Notes: generated by a model not told the origin, from the sequence alone. A stretch of 64,000 nucleotides of DNA from Sutcliffiella horikoshii DSM 8719 (GCA_001648575.1 LQXN01000052.1:1-64000), one strand, 5' to 3'. Counted from the stretch's first letter, positions 18,198-28,165 are shown. Numbers and translations are program-made.

Positions 18198-18237
18198 AAA
18201 AGCCCACCTAAAATACTAGGTTTTAGGGGGGCTTGTT
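18198..18237 (-). terminator. Terminator after the second Vpr-like protease gene
   Basis: Hairpin AAGCCCCCCTAAAACC / GGTTTTAGGTGGGCTT-type ending in TTTTATATG on the minus strand. Confidence 0.8.
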
Positions 18238-18249
18238 ACTAAGGACTTA

Positions 18250-20691
18250 TTATCTGATTTGAATTAACTCTGAAGCAAGATACGCAGATGTTCTATCTCC
18301 TTTTATAGCTATTATCGCTACCCGATAATATCCTCTCGGAAGAACATTTCCATTAAAGTTTCGATAAATATAACCTTTTTGGGTTACATTTGTTTCAAAA
18401 ATTGGTGATCCTACGTATCGGTTAGGGTCAAACGTTCCATTAGCATCAGATCTGTAAATTTCAACCGCAAATATGTCCGCTCCACCAGGTAGGTAAGCAT
18501 ATGTTTCAAATTGGTTGTTGCCTAACGCCGTAACCCCTAAATCAGTCATAGGAGGATAATCCGGCTCATCCACAAATAGGATAGTTGGGACATTGGTAAC
18601 TACTCCGCTGTCAGAAGTGAGGACCAAATTGCCTTCGTAGTAGCCGGCTGCCATATTTTGAGTGTTGATAGAAACACTAACATTGACTGCTTGAGTAGCT
18701 CCAGGATTAACTTTCACACTAGAACTTGTCACTACGCGAAGATCACTTGATACCTCTTTATTCAATTCAAATTTCACAGAGTACTTCTGGGCTTTTTTAG
18801 AAATATTTTTAATTGAGAACTGTTGACGCTCTACTTGTTGCCCGGCTTTCTTTTCAAAGTAACCGAAAGAATAGGTACCAGGTGTCACAAGTGATTGAGT
18901 TTCTAATGCATCTACTATTCGAATGCTTCCAGTACCTTGTGTGTTGTGAGGGTACACTTTTCCTGTTGCAGGATCAATAAGTTTTTCGGAAGTATTCATC
19001 AACGCAGCTTTTACATCATATACTCCCCAGCCCGGGTTTGCTTGCAGTAGAACCGCTGCAGCTCCAGCTACGTGCGGAGATGCCATACTTGTTCCTTGGA
19101 AAGCTGCATAACCATGAGGGTCTTCTGGATTATGAGTTGGGATTGTACTAGTGATGTTTACACCAGGTGCTGATACATCAGGCTTGATCATCCAAGTGTC
19201 CACAACTGGACCGCGAGAGGAGAAGTCAGCAATTGTTTCCCCTACTTCACCTGAGAACTCAATATTAAAGCTTACTGTCACTTGATTAACTTTTGCTAGC
19301 AACGCTTGTCCGTCTGCTTGTGATAACATAATAGTTGGAACAGCCATTCCCGGAATTAAAGGCATCACTCCAGCGGCGTTATTGTAGAGGATTGCTCCTT
19401 CTGCACCGGCTTTAGCAGCTTCTGTTGCTTTGTCAACAAAAGGAATGCCAGCTCCACGGCTGATTAATGCAATCTTTCCGGTCAAATCTTTCCCTGCAAA
19501 ATCAGCTGGTGCACCAAAACCGACATCAACCAGTTCAAAATCCTTTCCGTTTAATGCTAACAGTGCTTCATCAGAAGGAAACCCTTGAACATCTGATGAA
19601 CTGTAGGATACACCATCAGAAGACGTTGTTTCTGCTGTGAAAACATTGTATGGAAGCATAGTCGCTCCTACAGAGATTGCTTCACGGGATGTTCCCGGTG
19701 AACCTACTGTCCAGTTATCAGGACCTGCATTTCCGTTGGAAGTAACGGCAACCACGCCATCTGCCATTGCATGATCCAATGCGATGGAAGTAGCCCAGTC
19801 TGCATTATTTAAAGAATTTCCTAATGAGAGGTTCATGACATCTGCTCCGTCAAGAACAGCACGCTCGATTGCAGCAACTACATTCTCAGTAGAACCACTT
19901 CCACCAGGGCCAAGCACACGGTATGCAAGCAACGTTGCATCTGGTGCCACCCCTTTAATCAATCCGTTGGCAGCAACCGTTCCAGCCACGTGGCTTCCGT
20001 GGTTGGTAGATGCCCCACGAGGGTCACCAACAGGAGTCTCTTGCGGGTCATTATCGTTATCTACAAAATCCCATCCTTTGTAATCCCCAAATGCATGTGC
20101 CAGATCCGGGTGAGTATAGTCAACACCAGTATCGATGATGGCAACCGTCACACCTTCCCCGGTATAACCCATCTCCCATGCAGTATCAGAACCGATAAAC
20201 GGTGCGGAGTGCATCATTTCAGGAGAATAGGCATCTTTCTCAATGATGATTTCTTCTAATGTTGTTGCCGTATATTCCACATTCGGATATACAGCTTTCA
20301 CACCAGGAATGGTTAATAGGTTGGGAATTTCAGAACCAATTACTTCTAAAGAGAAACCAGAGAAGACATGGTCATATTCTTGATTTACCTTACCTGATTT
20401 TGCTTTTTTCCCCACTTCTGCTTTTACTGCATCTCTAGCTTTCTTTAACTTATTCTTCGTTTGATTCTTTCCTTTTTCCTTCGCTTCGATCATGGATGGC
20501 TCCTCAATCTCAACGATGACTGTCGTAAATTTATTCGATTTAATTTCTTGGATATCCCCAAAATATTTGGCAAACTGCTGAACCTCAGTTGAAGTTTGAT
20601 TTCCATTTGCCTGAGCACTGAATGAAAATGTACTCAAAATCAATACTACTGCTGCGAATACCATACATAACGAACGCCATTTTCTTATCAA
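18250..20691 (-). CDS. vpr: Vpr-like secreted subtilisin family (S8) serine protease, paralogue
   Basis: An 813-residue exported protease with the same layout as its neighbour: signal peptide (1-28), I9 propeptide, S8 domain with AIIDTGVDYTHPDLAHAF, HGSHVAGTVAANG and GTSMASPHVAGAA, an inserted PA domain, and C-terminal beta domains. The catalytic and PA regions are nearly the same in sequence as the first copy, while the C-terminal ~150 residues and the propeptide differ more. That fits tandem duplication followed by divergence. A TTG start follows AGGGGAGAGATTTTATT. Each copy has its own terminator, so they are separately transcribed. Confidence 0.92.
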   Translation of the reverse strand: MIRKWRSLCMVFAAVVLILSTFSFSAQANGNQTSTEVQQFAKYFGDIQEIKSNKFTTVIVEIEEPSMIEAKEKGKNQTKNKLKKARDAVKAEVGKKAKSGKVNQEYDHVFSGFSLEVIGSEIPNLLTIPGVKAVYPNVEYTATTLEEIIIEKDAYSPEMMHSAPFIGSDTAWEMGYTGEGVTVAIIDTGVDYTHPDLAHAFGDYKGWDFVDNDNDPQETPVGDPRGASTNHGSHVAGTVAANGLIKGVAPDATLLAYRVLGPGGSGSTENVVAAIERAVLDGADVMNLSLGNSLNNADWATSIALDHAMADGVVAVTSNGNAGPDNWTVGSPGTSREAISVGATMLPYNVFTAETTSSDGVSYSSSDVQGFPSDEALLALNGKDFELVDVGFGAPADFAGKDLTGKIALISRGAGIPFVDKATEAAKAGAEGAILYNNAAGVMPLIPGMAVPTIMLSQADGQALLAKVNQVTVSFNIEFSGEVGETIADFSSRGPVVDTWMIKPDVSAPGVNITSTIPTHNPEDPHGYAAFQGTSMASPHVAGAAAVLLQANPGWGVYDVKAALMNTSEKLIDPATGKVYPHNTQGTGSIRIVDALETQSLVTPGTYSFGYFEKKAGQQVERQQFSIKNISKKAQKYSVKFELNKEVSSDLRVVTSSSVKVNPGATQAVNVSVSINTQNMAAGYYEGNLVLTSDSGVVTNVPTILFVDEPDYPPMTDLGVTALGNNQFETYAYLPGGADIFAVEIYRSDANGTFDPNRYVGSPIFETNVTQKGYIYRNFNGNVLPRGYYRVAIIAIKGDRTSAYLASELIQIR

Positions 20692-20865
20692 AATAAAATC
20701 TCTCCCCTAAGTTTTATTGTAAGAAATTTCAGTTATTTTTATGTATCTCCCTCCCCGCAACTTGTCCATTCACACACTACACACTTTTTATTATAAATTG
20801 TCTGTTCCCTCATTTCAATATTAAGAACAAATTATTTCTTTATTAGGAACGGACGGGCGATAAAA

Positions 20866-20888
20866 AGGACCCTCATGATGAGAGTCCT
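20866..20888 (-). terminator. Terminator, outer copy of a duplicated hairpin
   Basis: On the minus strand AGGACTCTCATCATGAGGGT then CCTTTTTATC: a hairpin with its T-tract. A near-identical hairpin without T-tract is at 21099-21122, next to cccB. Confidence 0.85.
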
Positions 20889-21098
20889 CCAGACTGTTGA
20901 CGAACTATAAAATATGTTAGTTATTACTTAGGATAGTTGATCTCCGTTACAGGAGCTTCGCTTTCCAGCGGGCGGTCCGTAAGCCTCCTCACTCCGTTGC
21001 GGGGTCTTACCTGTCCCTTCCTCCCGCAGGAGTCTAAGCTCCTTCCACTACAATCAACAGGAGATTAATAATTCAAAAATTATCTTGTCTACACATTG
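20889..21098 (-). mobile_element. MITE-like element, second copy between duplicated terminator hairpins
   Basis: A 210-base non-coding insert, opposite in orientation to the one at 2501. Read on the minus strand it begins CAATGTGTAGACAAG and ends ATAGTTCGTCAACAGTCTGG, matching both ends of the first element although the flanks differ. The interior is a single uninterrupted foldback from CTGTTGATTGTAGTGGAAGG to CGTAACGGAGATCAAC-type sequence, with the conserved core GACCCCGCAACGGAGTGAGG. The rest of the 20692-21132 gap (20692-20865) is AT-rich and should hold the protease promoter. Confidence 0.72.
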
Positions 21099-21122
21099 AA
21101 GGACCCTCTTAATGAGAGTCCT
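21099..21122 (-). terminator. Hairpin next to cccB, inner copy without T-tract
   Basis: On the minus strand AGGACTCTCATTAAGAGGGT then CCTTCAATG: the stem matches 20866-20888 apart from two loop bases, but no T-run follows, so it is probably a poor terminator. Confidence 0.8.
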
Positions 21123-21132
21123 CAAATGTACA

Positions 21133-21471
21133 TTATTTATGTTGTGCTAACCAGTCAGCTAAAACTGTCGCATCCTCTTCTGGAACAAGTCCACCTGGCA
21201 TGCTTCCTTTACCATTATTGATGATGTCTTCAATTTCACCCTGATCATATTTGCTTCCTACTTTTTGAAGGTTCGGCCCGCTTGCACCTTCCATATTATT
21301 ACCATGACAGCCGATACAGCTTTGGTACAATTGCTGTGCCTCTTCATTTTCTACCATTGTGAATTCGCCACCGCCGCCTGTTGTTTCCTGATCTTCATCA
21401 GCGCCGCCACCACAGGCTGCAAGCGTAAGTAGTGATGAACCTAGAACAAATGCCATAAAATACTTTTTCAT
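21133..21471 (-). CDS. cccB: Membrane-anchored cytochrome c-551 (CccB)
   Basis: A 112-residue lipoprotein cytochrome that carries electrons on the outer face of the membrane, as in Bacillus cytochrome c-551. The signal peptide ends in the lipobox LAAC, followed by a Gly/Asp/Glu-rich spacer. The haem c motif is CIGCH, and the distal Met is likely in GSMPGGLVPEE. The ATG at 21471 follows GGGGGACCTACCT; an in-frame TTG 15 bases earlier falls inside that site and is less likely. It lies upstream of the protease pair and is followed by the modified terminator region. Confidence 0.92.
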   Translation of the reverse strand: MKKYFMAFVLGSSLLTLAACGGGADEDQETTGGGGEFTMVENEEAQQLYQSCIGCHGNNMEGASGPNLQKVGSKYDQGEIEDIINNGKGSMPGGLVPEEDATVLADWLAQHK

Positions 21472-21531
21472 AGGTAGGTCCCCCAATTTTGTGATGTAAT
21501 AATTACCAAGATTGATTATATTATATCCTAT

Positions 21532-22401
21532 TTACTCTCTTTTAAAACCCTCACCCAATACCTCGGATGCGTTCGTTACCACCACAAATGCAGACGGGTC
21601 AATGGTCCGGACCACTTGTTTCAATTTTGTGAATTCAGTTTGATCGACCACACACATCAATACAGGCAACTCATTTTCTGTGTAGCCCCCGTATGCTGCA
21701 AGCTTTGTCACACCACGGTCGATTTTCGTAAGGATGGCTTCCTTGACTTCATCTTCCTTCTTCGTGATAATGATCGCCATTTTGGAATAGCCAAGTCCTA
21801 CCTGGACAAAATCGATTGTCTTACTGGTGACGAAAAGTCCGATGAGTGCGTACATCCCTAATTCCAAATCGAACACGATTGCTGCAGAAATCACGATCAA
21901 ACCATCGATCATAGCCACACAAGCACCAAGCGTCAGCCCGGTATATTTATGGATGATCTGCGCTGCAAGATCTGTCCCTCCAGTAGAAGCCCGGCCGCGA
22001 AACACCAACCCAAGCCCGAGTCCTACACCAATTCCCCCAAACAAGGAGCCAAGTAACGGATTGTCTGTAGCCGGAGCCAAGTCGCTCGTCCAAAGCACTA
22101 TTAGCGGTAAGGTAATGGTCCCCACCAACGTTTTAAGTCCAAATTGTCTCCCCAGTAAAATTACCCCAGCCAAAAACAGCGGAATGTTAAAACATAACTG
22201 AACGATCCCCGGTTCCCAATCAAGCAGGGATTTCAATATGGTACTGATTCCACTGACTCCCCCTGAGGCAACCTGATTTGGCAGCAAGAACAGGTTGAAC
22301 GCAAGCGCCACAATCGCCGAACCCAACACCACATATGTATATTCTTTCACCCGTTGATACACAGGATTTACTTGATACCCATTTCTATTTTTACGACTCA
22401 A
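21532..22401 (-). CDS. yvjA: YitT family membrane protein (YvjA)
   Basis: A 289-residue membrane protein with five or six helices (about residues 20-190, containing NLFLLPNQVASGGVSGISTI and FRGRASTGGTDLAAQIIHKY) and a cytosolic C-terminal DUF2179 domain (GVTKLAAYGGYTENELPVLM). The function is unknown. The frame is open to 22557, but the upstream part is non-conserved and overlaps a repeat array. The TTG at 22401 has GGAGGGCTTAAAG before it, so I choose it. Position next to cccB and prfB agrees with B. subtilis yvjA. Confidence 0.85.
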   Translation of the reverse strand: MSRKNRNGYQVNPVYQRVKEYTYVVLGSAIVALAFNLFLLPNQVASGGVSGISTILKSLLDWEPGIVQLCFNIPLFLAGVILLGRQFGLKTLVGTITLPLIVLWTSDLAPATDNPLLGSLFGGIGVGLGLGLVFRGRASTGGTDLAAQIIHKYTGLTLGACVAMIDGLIVISAAIVFDLELGMYALIGLFVTSKTIDFVQVGLGYSKMAIIITKKEDEVKEAILTKIDRGVTKLAAYGGYTENELPVLMCVVDQTEFTKLKQVVRTIDPSAFVVVTNASEVLGEGFKRE

Positions 22402-22567
22402 CTTTAAGCCCTCCAAAATCTTTCTAAAATACACACAACGAGCAAGAGTATAGCACGCGATGACGAGGGTGTAAATGGTATTGGTATAACGTGGTAAAGC
22501 GTTAGCGAGACTGAGAATCTTCCGCTGTTCTTCTTTGAAGGTCGGAGAAAGAAGCATTCCGCTACTG

Positions 22568-22767
22568 TGAAGGGATTTTCTTGACTTGTGACGGGATTCT
22601 TGTTGATTATGACGGGATTTTCACCTCTTGTGAAGGGATTCCGCCCTCTTATGACGGGATTATAACGACCCCTGCATGGCAAAACCCGTTTACCAATGAA
22701 AATTCCTTATTTATGAAGGGATTGACCATTCTTATGACGGGATTACCGGTAGTTGTGACGGGATTAT
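22568..22767. repeat. 21-bp periodic repeat array
   Basis: Eight copies of a ten-base motif TGACGGGATT (or TGAAGGGATT) start at 22568, 22589, 22610, 22631, 22652, 22714, 22735 and 22756. The step is exactly 21 bases within each block, and the blocks are separated by 62 bases. The ~11 bases between motifs vary. The array lies between yvjA and prfB; the rest of the gap holds only the prfB terminator. Confidence 0.9.
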
Positions 22768-22863
22768 TCAAAAGACTCTTCCAGGACAACTATTTCTACA
22801 AGAATTATTGTTAGAATGTCCTTCCATAACGGCTCTATACTTATTCGATCTCACCTTCCATAT

Positions 22864-22902
22864 AAAAAAACACCTCCAGCCATCCCAGACCAAAGGTGTT
22901 TC
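22864..22902 (-). terminator. Terminator after prfB
   Basis: Hairpin AAACACCTTTGG / CTGGAGGTGTTT followed by a T-run on the minus strand. Confidence 0.87.
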
Positions 22903-22912
22903 AAGTCATCTC

Positions 22913-24011
22913 TTACAGTTTCGATCTCAAATACGCATCAATGAACGGATCCAAGTCCCCGTCCATGACTGCTTGTGTATTGCCGACCTCCGTATTTGTA
23001 CGGTGGTCCTTTACCATGGAGTATGGGTGGAACACATAGGAACGAATCTGGGAGCCCCAGCCGATTTCCTTTTGCTCGCCGCGGATCTCATCCAGTTCCG
23101 CCTGCTGTTCATCCAACTTTCTTTGGTAAAGCTTAGCTTGCAACATTTTCATCGCACGTTCACGGTTCTTGATCTGAGAACGCTCTGTCTGACATGTTAC
23201 AACAACATTTGTTGGAAGGTGGGTGATACGGACTGCGGAATCAGTCGTATTAATGTGCTGTCCACCCGCTCCACTTGCGCGATACGTATCTATTTTCAAA
23301 TCTTCTGTACGGATGTCGATCTCAATGCTGTCATCAAATTCCGGCATTATCTCACAAGAAACAAAGCTCGTGTGACGACGGCCTGAAGAATCAAACGGAG
23401 AGATACGCACAAGACGGTGCACTCCTTTTTCCGCCTTCAAATAACCATACGCATTGTGACCCTTGATCAGCAACGTAACACTCTTGATACCCGCTTCGTC
23501 TCCTGGCAGATAATCAAGCGTCTCCACCTTGAAGCCTTTGCGTTCTGCCCAGCGCGTGTACATGCGCAATAGCAGGGAACCCCAATCCTGGGACTCGGTA
23601 CCGCCAGCGCCCGGGTGCAATTCAAGGATCGCATTATTTTTATCATGCTCGCCGCTCAACAATAACTGAAGCTCAAATTTATTGAAATCTTCCGCTACCG
23701 TTTTCACTTCACTGCCAAGCTCTGCCTGCAACTCCGCATCCGGTTCCTCTTTCACCAAATCATAGGTCAGCTGCAGGTTTTCATAGTTTTCACTCAACTC
23801 GTGAAATTGCCCGACAGGTTCTTTCAATACATTTGCTTCATTGATGACCACTTGCGCCGCACTCTGGTTGTTCCAAAACTCCGGATTGGACATCTCGTTA
23901 TCAAGTTCGGCAATTCGACGTTCTTTTGCCTCTAAGTCAAAGAGACCCCCTAAACTCGACTAATCGCTTAGCCATTTTTTCCAACTCGTGACGAATCTCT
24001 ACTAATTCCAT
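22913..24011 (-). CDS. prfB: Peptide chain release factor 2 with programmed +1 frameshift
   Basis: RF2 recognises UGA and UAA and triggers peptide release. The gene is in two frames. Frame 1 runs from the ATG at 24011 through 24 codons to an in-frame TGA at 23939-23937. The slip site CTT-TGA-C is preceded by AGGGGG (23951-23946), the internal Shine-Dalgarno that promotes the +1 shift. Frame 2 continues from GAC at 23938 to the stop at 22913, giving 365 residues in all. The GGQ catalytic loop is in [26 protein letters not shown] precedes the start. Low RF2 causes more shifting, so synthesis is autoregulated. Confidence 0.96.
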
Positions 24012-24324
24012 TCATTTCACCTCATAAAATTTTCACTAACCGATTTTTAACCCCAGTCAAAACAAACAGGGCAACTAATAGTCTATAATATCGTATTTCA
24101 CTAAAATAAAAAAGTACCTGCGTCTTTTAACACTTATCTATGCTTAGTTGCGGGTCGTCTTTTACTGAAAAAGTTAATCCCAAACTGAACAGCTGTATCC
24201 ATAGCCAGACATATCTTTTCATTCCCACTTATTCAAACGTTGGTTTTTAAAAAAGTGCCACCTGATCTAAAACAAGCAAAAAGCGGGGCCGATACATACA
24301 GCCCCACTCCCCACAAAGCAACCG
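24012..24324. other. 313-base gap between secA and prfB
   Basis: It contains the secA terminator near 24278-24308 and AT-rich sequence that should hold a promoter for prfB. I see no gene and no other repeat. Confidence 0.5.
24278..24308 (-). terminator. Terminator after secA
   Basis: Hairpin AGTGGGGC / GCCCCGCT followed by TTTTTG on the minus strand. Confidence 0.85.
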
Positions 24325-26835
24325 TTACTTTCCGCAACAGTTTTTATATTTCTTTCCGCTTCCGCAGATGCAAGCATCATTACGGCCAACGTCCATTACT
24401 TTTTTCATCGGCTTTTTCTTTGGAGGCTCGCCGCCGCTCTCTTTGGGAACGACCGCTTGTCCTTTTGCCACTTCTTCACGTTGAAGGTTGTTGCGGATCT
24501 GTGCCTTCATGACATATTTCGCTACATCTTCCTCGATAGCGGCAATCATATTTTCAAACATCGCAAATCCTTCGAACTGGTACTCACGAAGTGGATCGAT
24601 CTGACCGTATGCACGCAGGTGGATACCCTGGCGAAGCTGATCCATTGCGTCGATGTGATCCATCCACTTGCTATCAACTGCACGGAGCACAACAACTTTC
24701 TCAAATTCACGCATCTGTTCGTTGGATAGCTCTTGCTCTTTCTCATCATAGCGGGCTTTCACCTTCTCAACGATAAGCTCAGACATTTCCTCTGGCTCTT
24801 TCCCGCGCAGGTCGTTAAGGGTTACAGCTCCCTCTTCCAACAGGTTAGCATCTACATAATCCACGATGCCTTGCAGGTTCCAATCCTCCGGAACCTCCTC
24901 TTTTGGTGTGTAGAGTCCGACTTGACGCTCAATTGTCGCGACAAGCATTCTTTCCACCACTTCACGCAGGTTCTCGGAATCCAACACTTCAAAACGTTGC
25001 TTGTAGATGACTTCACGCTGCTGACGAAGAACATCGTCATATTGCAGAAGCTGCTTACGAGCATCGAAGTTGTTACCCTCCACACGTTTTTGGGCAGATT
25101 CCACTGCACGGGAAACCATTTTACTTTGGATCGGTTGGGTATCATCCATACCTAAACGTTCCATCATCGTTTTCATATTATCTGAACCGAAGCGGCGCAT
25201 CAATTCATCTTCCATGGAAAGGTAGAATTGGGTCACACCAGGGTCTCCTTGACGTCCGGAACGTCCACGAAGCTGGTTATCGATACGGCGGGATTCATGA
25301 CGCTCTGTACCGAGGACAGCAAGACCGCCAACTTCCTTCACACCTTCGCCAAGCTTGATGTCCGTACCACGGCCGGCCATGTTCGTCGCAATTGTAACAG
25401 ATCCCTTTTGACCCGCTCCAAGGATGATATCCGCTTCACGCGCATGGTTTTTCGCATTTAACACGTCATGCTTGATGCCACGCTTAGTCAAAAGCTTGGA
25501 TATTACCTCAGAGGTCTCAATCGCAACCGTACCGACAAGTACAGGTTGTCCGTTTTTATTACGCTCTGCAATATCGTCCGCAACAGCATTGAACTTGCCT
25601 TCAATCGTTTTGAAAATAAGATCAGCACGATCATCACGTACGATTTCCTGGTTTGTCGGTATCGCGATAACACTCATATTATAGATGTTACGGAACTCTT
25701 CTTCCTCTGTCTTCGCCGTACCGGTCATCCCGGCAAGCTTTTCGTACATACGGAAGTAGTTTTGGAATGTGATCGTTGCAAGCGTCATGCTTTCGTTCTG
25801 AATATCAAGGCCTTCCTTTGCCTCGATCGCTTGGTGAAGTCCATCGGAATAACGGCGTCCTTTCATCAGACGACCAGTAAATTGGTCAACGATGACAACC
25901 TCGCCTTCCTGCACCACATAATCCACATCATGCTGCATCGTCACATGCGCCTTCAACGCTTGGTTGATATGATGGTTCAATGTAACATTGCTGATATCAA
26001 AAAGGTTTTCAATGCCAAAAGCCTTCTCAGATTTTGTGATACCGTCCTCTGTCAGCTGTACGCCTTTCGTTTTCACGTCATATGTGTAATCCACATCTTT
26101 CACCAATGTACGTGCAAATGCATTTGCTTGGATATACAAGGCTGCTGACTTCTGGGCACTACCGGAAATGATCAATGGTGTACGTGCTTCATCGATAAGG
26201 ATGGAGTCGACCTCATCTATTACCGCATAGTGAAGGGGACGTTGCACCATTTGCTCTTTATAAAGAACCATGTTGTCACGCAAATAGTCAAAGCCGAATT
26301 CATTGTTGGTACCATATGTGATATCCGCTTTGTAGGCTTCAATTTTTTCATCACGGGACAATCCGTTCAGGTTCAATCCGACTGTAAGGCCAAGGAACTC
26401 ATAAAGCTGCCCCATTTCCGTCGCGTCACGGCTTGCCAAGTATTCATTGACCGTTACAACGTGAACGCCCTTGCCAGTAATTGCGTTCAGGTAAACAGGC
26501 ATCGTTGCCGTCAATGTTTTACCTTCCCCAGTTTTCATCTCGGAAATATTCCCTTCATGCAAGGAAACACCACCCATAAGCTGCACTTTATAAGGATAAA
26601 GACCAAGTACACGCTTGGACGCTTCGCGAACGACCGCAAATGCCTCCATCATCATATCCTCCAGCTTTTCACCCTTTTGATAACGACCTTGGAATTCAAC
26701 CGTTTTCCCGCGCAACTGATCATCCGTCAGCCGTGCCACATCTCCACTGAGTGAATCTATTTGATCCGCCATTTTCTCTAGACGCTTTAATTGACGCTTA
26801 TTCATATCAAAAACTTTATTCAATAAACCAAGCAT
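24325..26835 (-). CDS. secA: Preprotein translocase ATPase SecA
   Basis: The motor of the Sec export pathway, 836 residues. It has Walker [12 protein letters not shown] (near 100), the DEVD Walker B in [20 protein letters not shown], a preprotein cross-linking domain, the second motor domain ([33 protein letters not shown]), helical scaffold and wing domains, and a C-terminal SecB-type zinc tail [13 protein letters not shown]. It is complete. It follows the frameshifted membrane gene and hpf, as in B. subtilis apart from that insertion. Confidence 0.98.
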   Translation of the reverse strand: MLGLLNKVFDMNKRQLKRLEKMADQIDSLSGDVARLTDDQLRGKTVEFQGRYQKGEKLEDMMMEAFAVVREASKRVLGLYPYKVQLMGGVSLHEGNISEMKTGEGKTLTATMPVYLNAITGKGVHVVTVNEYLASRDATEMGQLYEFLGLTVGLNLNGLSRDEKIEAYKADITYGTNNEFGFDYLRDNMVLYKEQMVQRPLHYAVIDEVDSILIDEARTPLIISGSAQKSAALYIQANAFARTLVKDVDYTYDVKTKGVQLTEDGITKSEKAFGIENLFDISNVTLNHHINQALKAHVTMQHDVDYVVQEGEVVIVDQFTGRLMKGRRYSDGLHQAIEAKEGLDIQNESMTLATITFQNYFRMYEKLAGMTGTAKTEEEEFRNIYNMSVIAIPTNQEIVRDDRADLIFKTIEGKFNAVADDIAERNKNGQPVLVGTVAIETSEVISKLLTKRGIKHDVLNAKNHAREADIILGAGQKGSVTIATNMAGRGTDIKLGEGVKEVGGLAVLGTERHESRRIDNQLRGRSGRQGDPGVTQFYLSMEDELMRRFGSDNMKTMMERLGMDDTQPIQSKMVSRAVESAQKRVEGNNFDARKQLLQYDDVLRQQREVIYKQRFEVLDSENLREVVERMLVATIERQVGLYTPKEEVPEDWNLQGIVDYVDANLLEEGAVTLNDLRGKEPEEMSELIVEKVKARYDEKEQELSNEQMREFEKVVVLRAVDSKWMDHIDAMDQLRQGIHLRAYGQIDPLREYQFEGFAMFENMIAAIEEDVAKYVMKAQIRNNLQREEVAKGQAVVPKESGGEPPKKKPMKKVMDVGRNDACICGSGKKYKNCCGK

Positions 26836-27002
26836 ACAAACGCTCCTCTGTAACTATAGTCTTATAGCCTAAATAATATATAAATTTTAACACTTATTGG
26901 GTTTGGTAACAACTCAAACCCCCATGTGACAACTAAAAAGAATAACTATTTTTAAAAATAGCCCTCTAATTAAATTTAGTAATTAACCTTTATATTTGCA
27001 TT

Positions 27003-27101
27003 TACTTGTTGATCTTCGTTCCAGACGCTTCGCTTATCTGCGGGGTCTGCGCTCCTTCCACTGCGACCAACTAATGATTTAATATTTGAAACTTGTCTAC
27101 A
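27003..27101 (-). mobile_element. Truncated MITE-like element copy
   Basis: On the minus strand it begins AGTGTAGACAAG, matching the left end of the elements at 2501 and 20889. It continues into a shortened foldback (GTTGGTCGCAGTGGAAGGAG to CGAAGATCAAC) lacking much of the middle. The left end abuts a hairpin at 27102-27128. The right end is not clear. It fills part of the 26836-27150 gap; 26836-27002 is AT-rich and should contain the secA promoter. Confidence 0.6.
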
Positions 27102-27128
27102 CTACTATAACTGTTACCAGTTATGTAG
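27102..27128 (-). terminator. Hairpin without T-tract after the frameshifted membrane gene
   Basis: CTACATAACTG / CAGTTATAGTAG with a four-base loop and one bulge. It is directly followed by the MITE end AGTGTAGACAAG instead of a T-run, repeating the arrangement at the other two elements. Confidence 0.6.
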
Positions 27129-27150
27129 CTACGTTCTTTCTTTGTTTCTT

Positions 27151-28037
27151 CTAGTCTAAACGCGATCCCCAATATTTAAAAACTTCATTTTTCTGAGCAA
27201 AAAAACGATCATGCCCTGAAAATTGAAACTCCTGACCACAATCCGAATTTGTAACCTGTAATACTTGGTACTCAATTCCCCCATCCGTGCCACCAACAAA
27301 CCCATGAAAAATACAAGAGTTGTCAATTTCTGTTCTATTACCTTGTTTATCTACATAGTAATAACGATCGTTTACAATGCCTGAACCCCTCAGTTCACTT
27401 GAAGTAAGATAAATAGCGTAATTTTCAATATCAGAGCCTTTCAAAGTTGGCAATTTCTCAACAGTTAGAGGAATAATTGAGAACTCATCCTCTTTTTTTA
27501 TTTCCTTTTCGTTTGTAATATTGTAATAACAACGATAGAACCCTCATATCCCTCAGGAATGAGAAAAAGATAATTTGAATTTGTTTCTTCTATACTTGTA
27601 TCTGTTTGGAGATCAACGCCCCAAAACGCCAATGCAGCAAATGGAATTACACTAAGTAATTTCAAAAAAAGCAACTTATTATTTTTATTATTCGGTGTAT
27701 CCTTTACTACCTTTATCCCCTCATCTATAAAAAAGAACAATAAAGCACAAATTATTGAAAAGAATGCAAATGCTTCTATCATAAACACCGTTATGTAAGC
27801 CATTAACATATATATAAATCCCGCAACATAAACCCTGGTCTTCAATAACCTCTTCGTTAATAATTCAGACAAAAACGATACAGGTACCCCATATAAATAG
27901 TTTCCTATTAAAGATAAAAATAAAACAAGTATACCCAAGCCAATCCCTTCACCTTGTTCCCAGATATTAATAAATAGCAAACCGATCGCCAAAATAACAC
28001 TTGAAAACAGCGCCGCTATCAATTTCCTCAATAACAT
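27151..28037 (-). pseudogene. Membrane protein gene split by a one-base deletion (DUF6843-like tail)
   Basis: Two frames together make one protein. The first (28037-27498) has about five hydrophobic segments and reads into NYLFLIPEGYEGSIVV, then hits an unrelated end (ITILQTKRK). The second frame (to 27151) would continue YYNITNEKEIKKEDEFSIIP and includes NDRYYYVDKQGNRTEI and CIFHGFVGGTDGG. Restoring one T in GTTGTTATTAC (about 27528-27532) joins them as ...EGSIVVYYNITNE.... The IPEGYEG motif plus YYYVD recalls DUF6843 domains of Bacillus membrane proteins (from memory). It may be a real mutation or a sequencing error. Function unknown. Confidence 0.7.
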
Positions 28038-28165
28038 GATTTCTCTCCCCTTCTTACAAGAGAACCAAAATTCTCCAGTACCACTTACAGTTATATTATC
28101 ACAATCGTATTATCAGATGATTATTTTCCGACAAATGTTTTCATCATTTCCCGAGAAATTACGAC

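Noticed and set aside
22404-22682. A 92-residue protein with NPVI/NPFT repeats
   Set aside because: Its seven-residue periodicity is a shadow of the 21-bp DNA repeat, and it overlaps yvjA's upstream region with no start signal.
22568-22767. CRISPR-like array
   Set aside because: The repeat unit is 10 bases with ~11-base spacers, far shorter than CRISPR repeats and spacers, and no cas gene is near.
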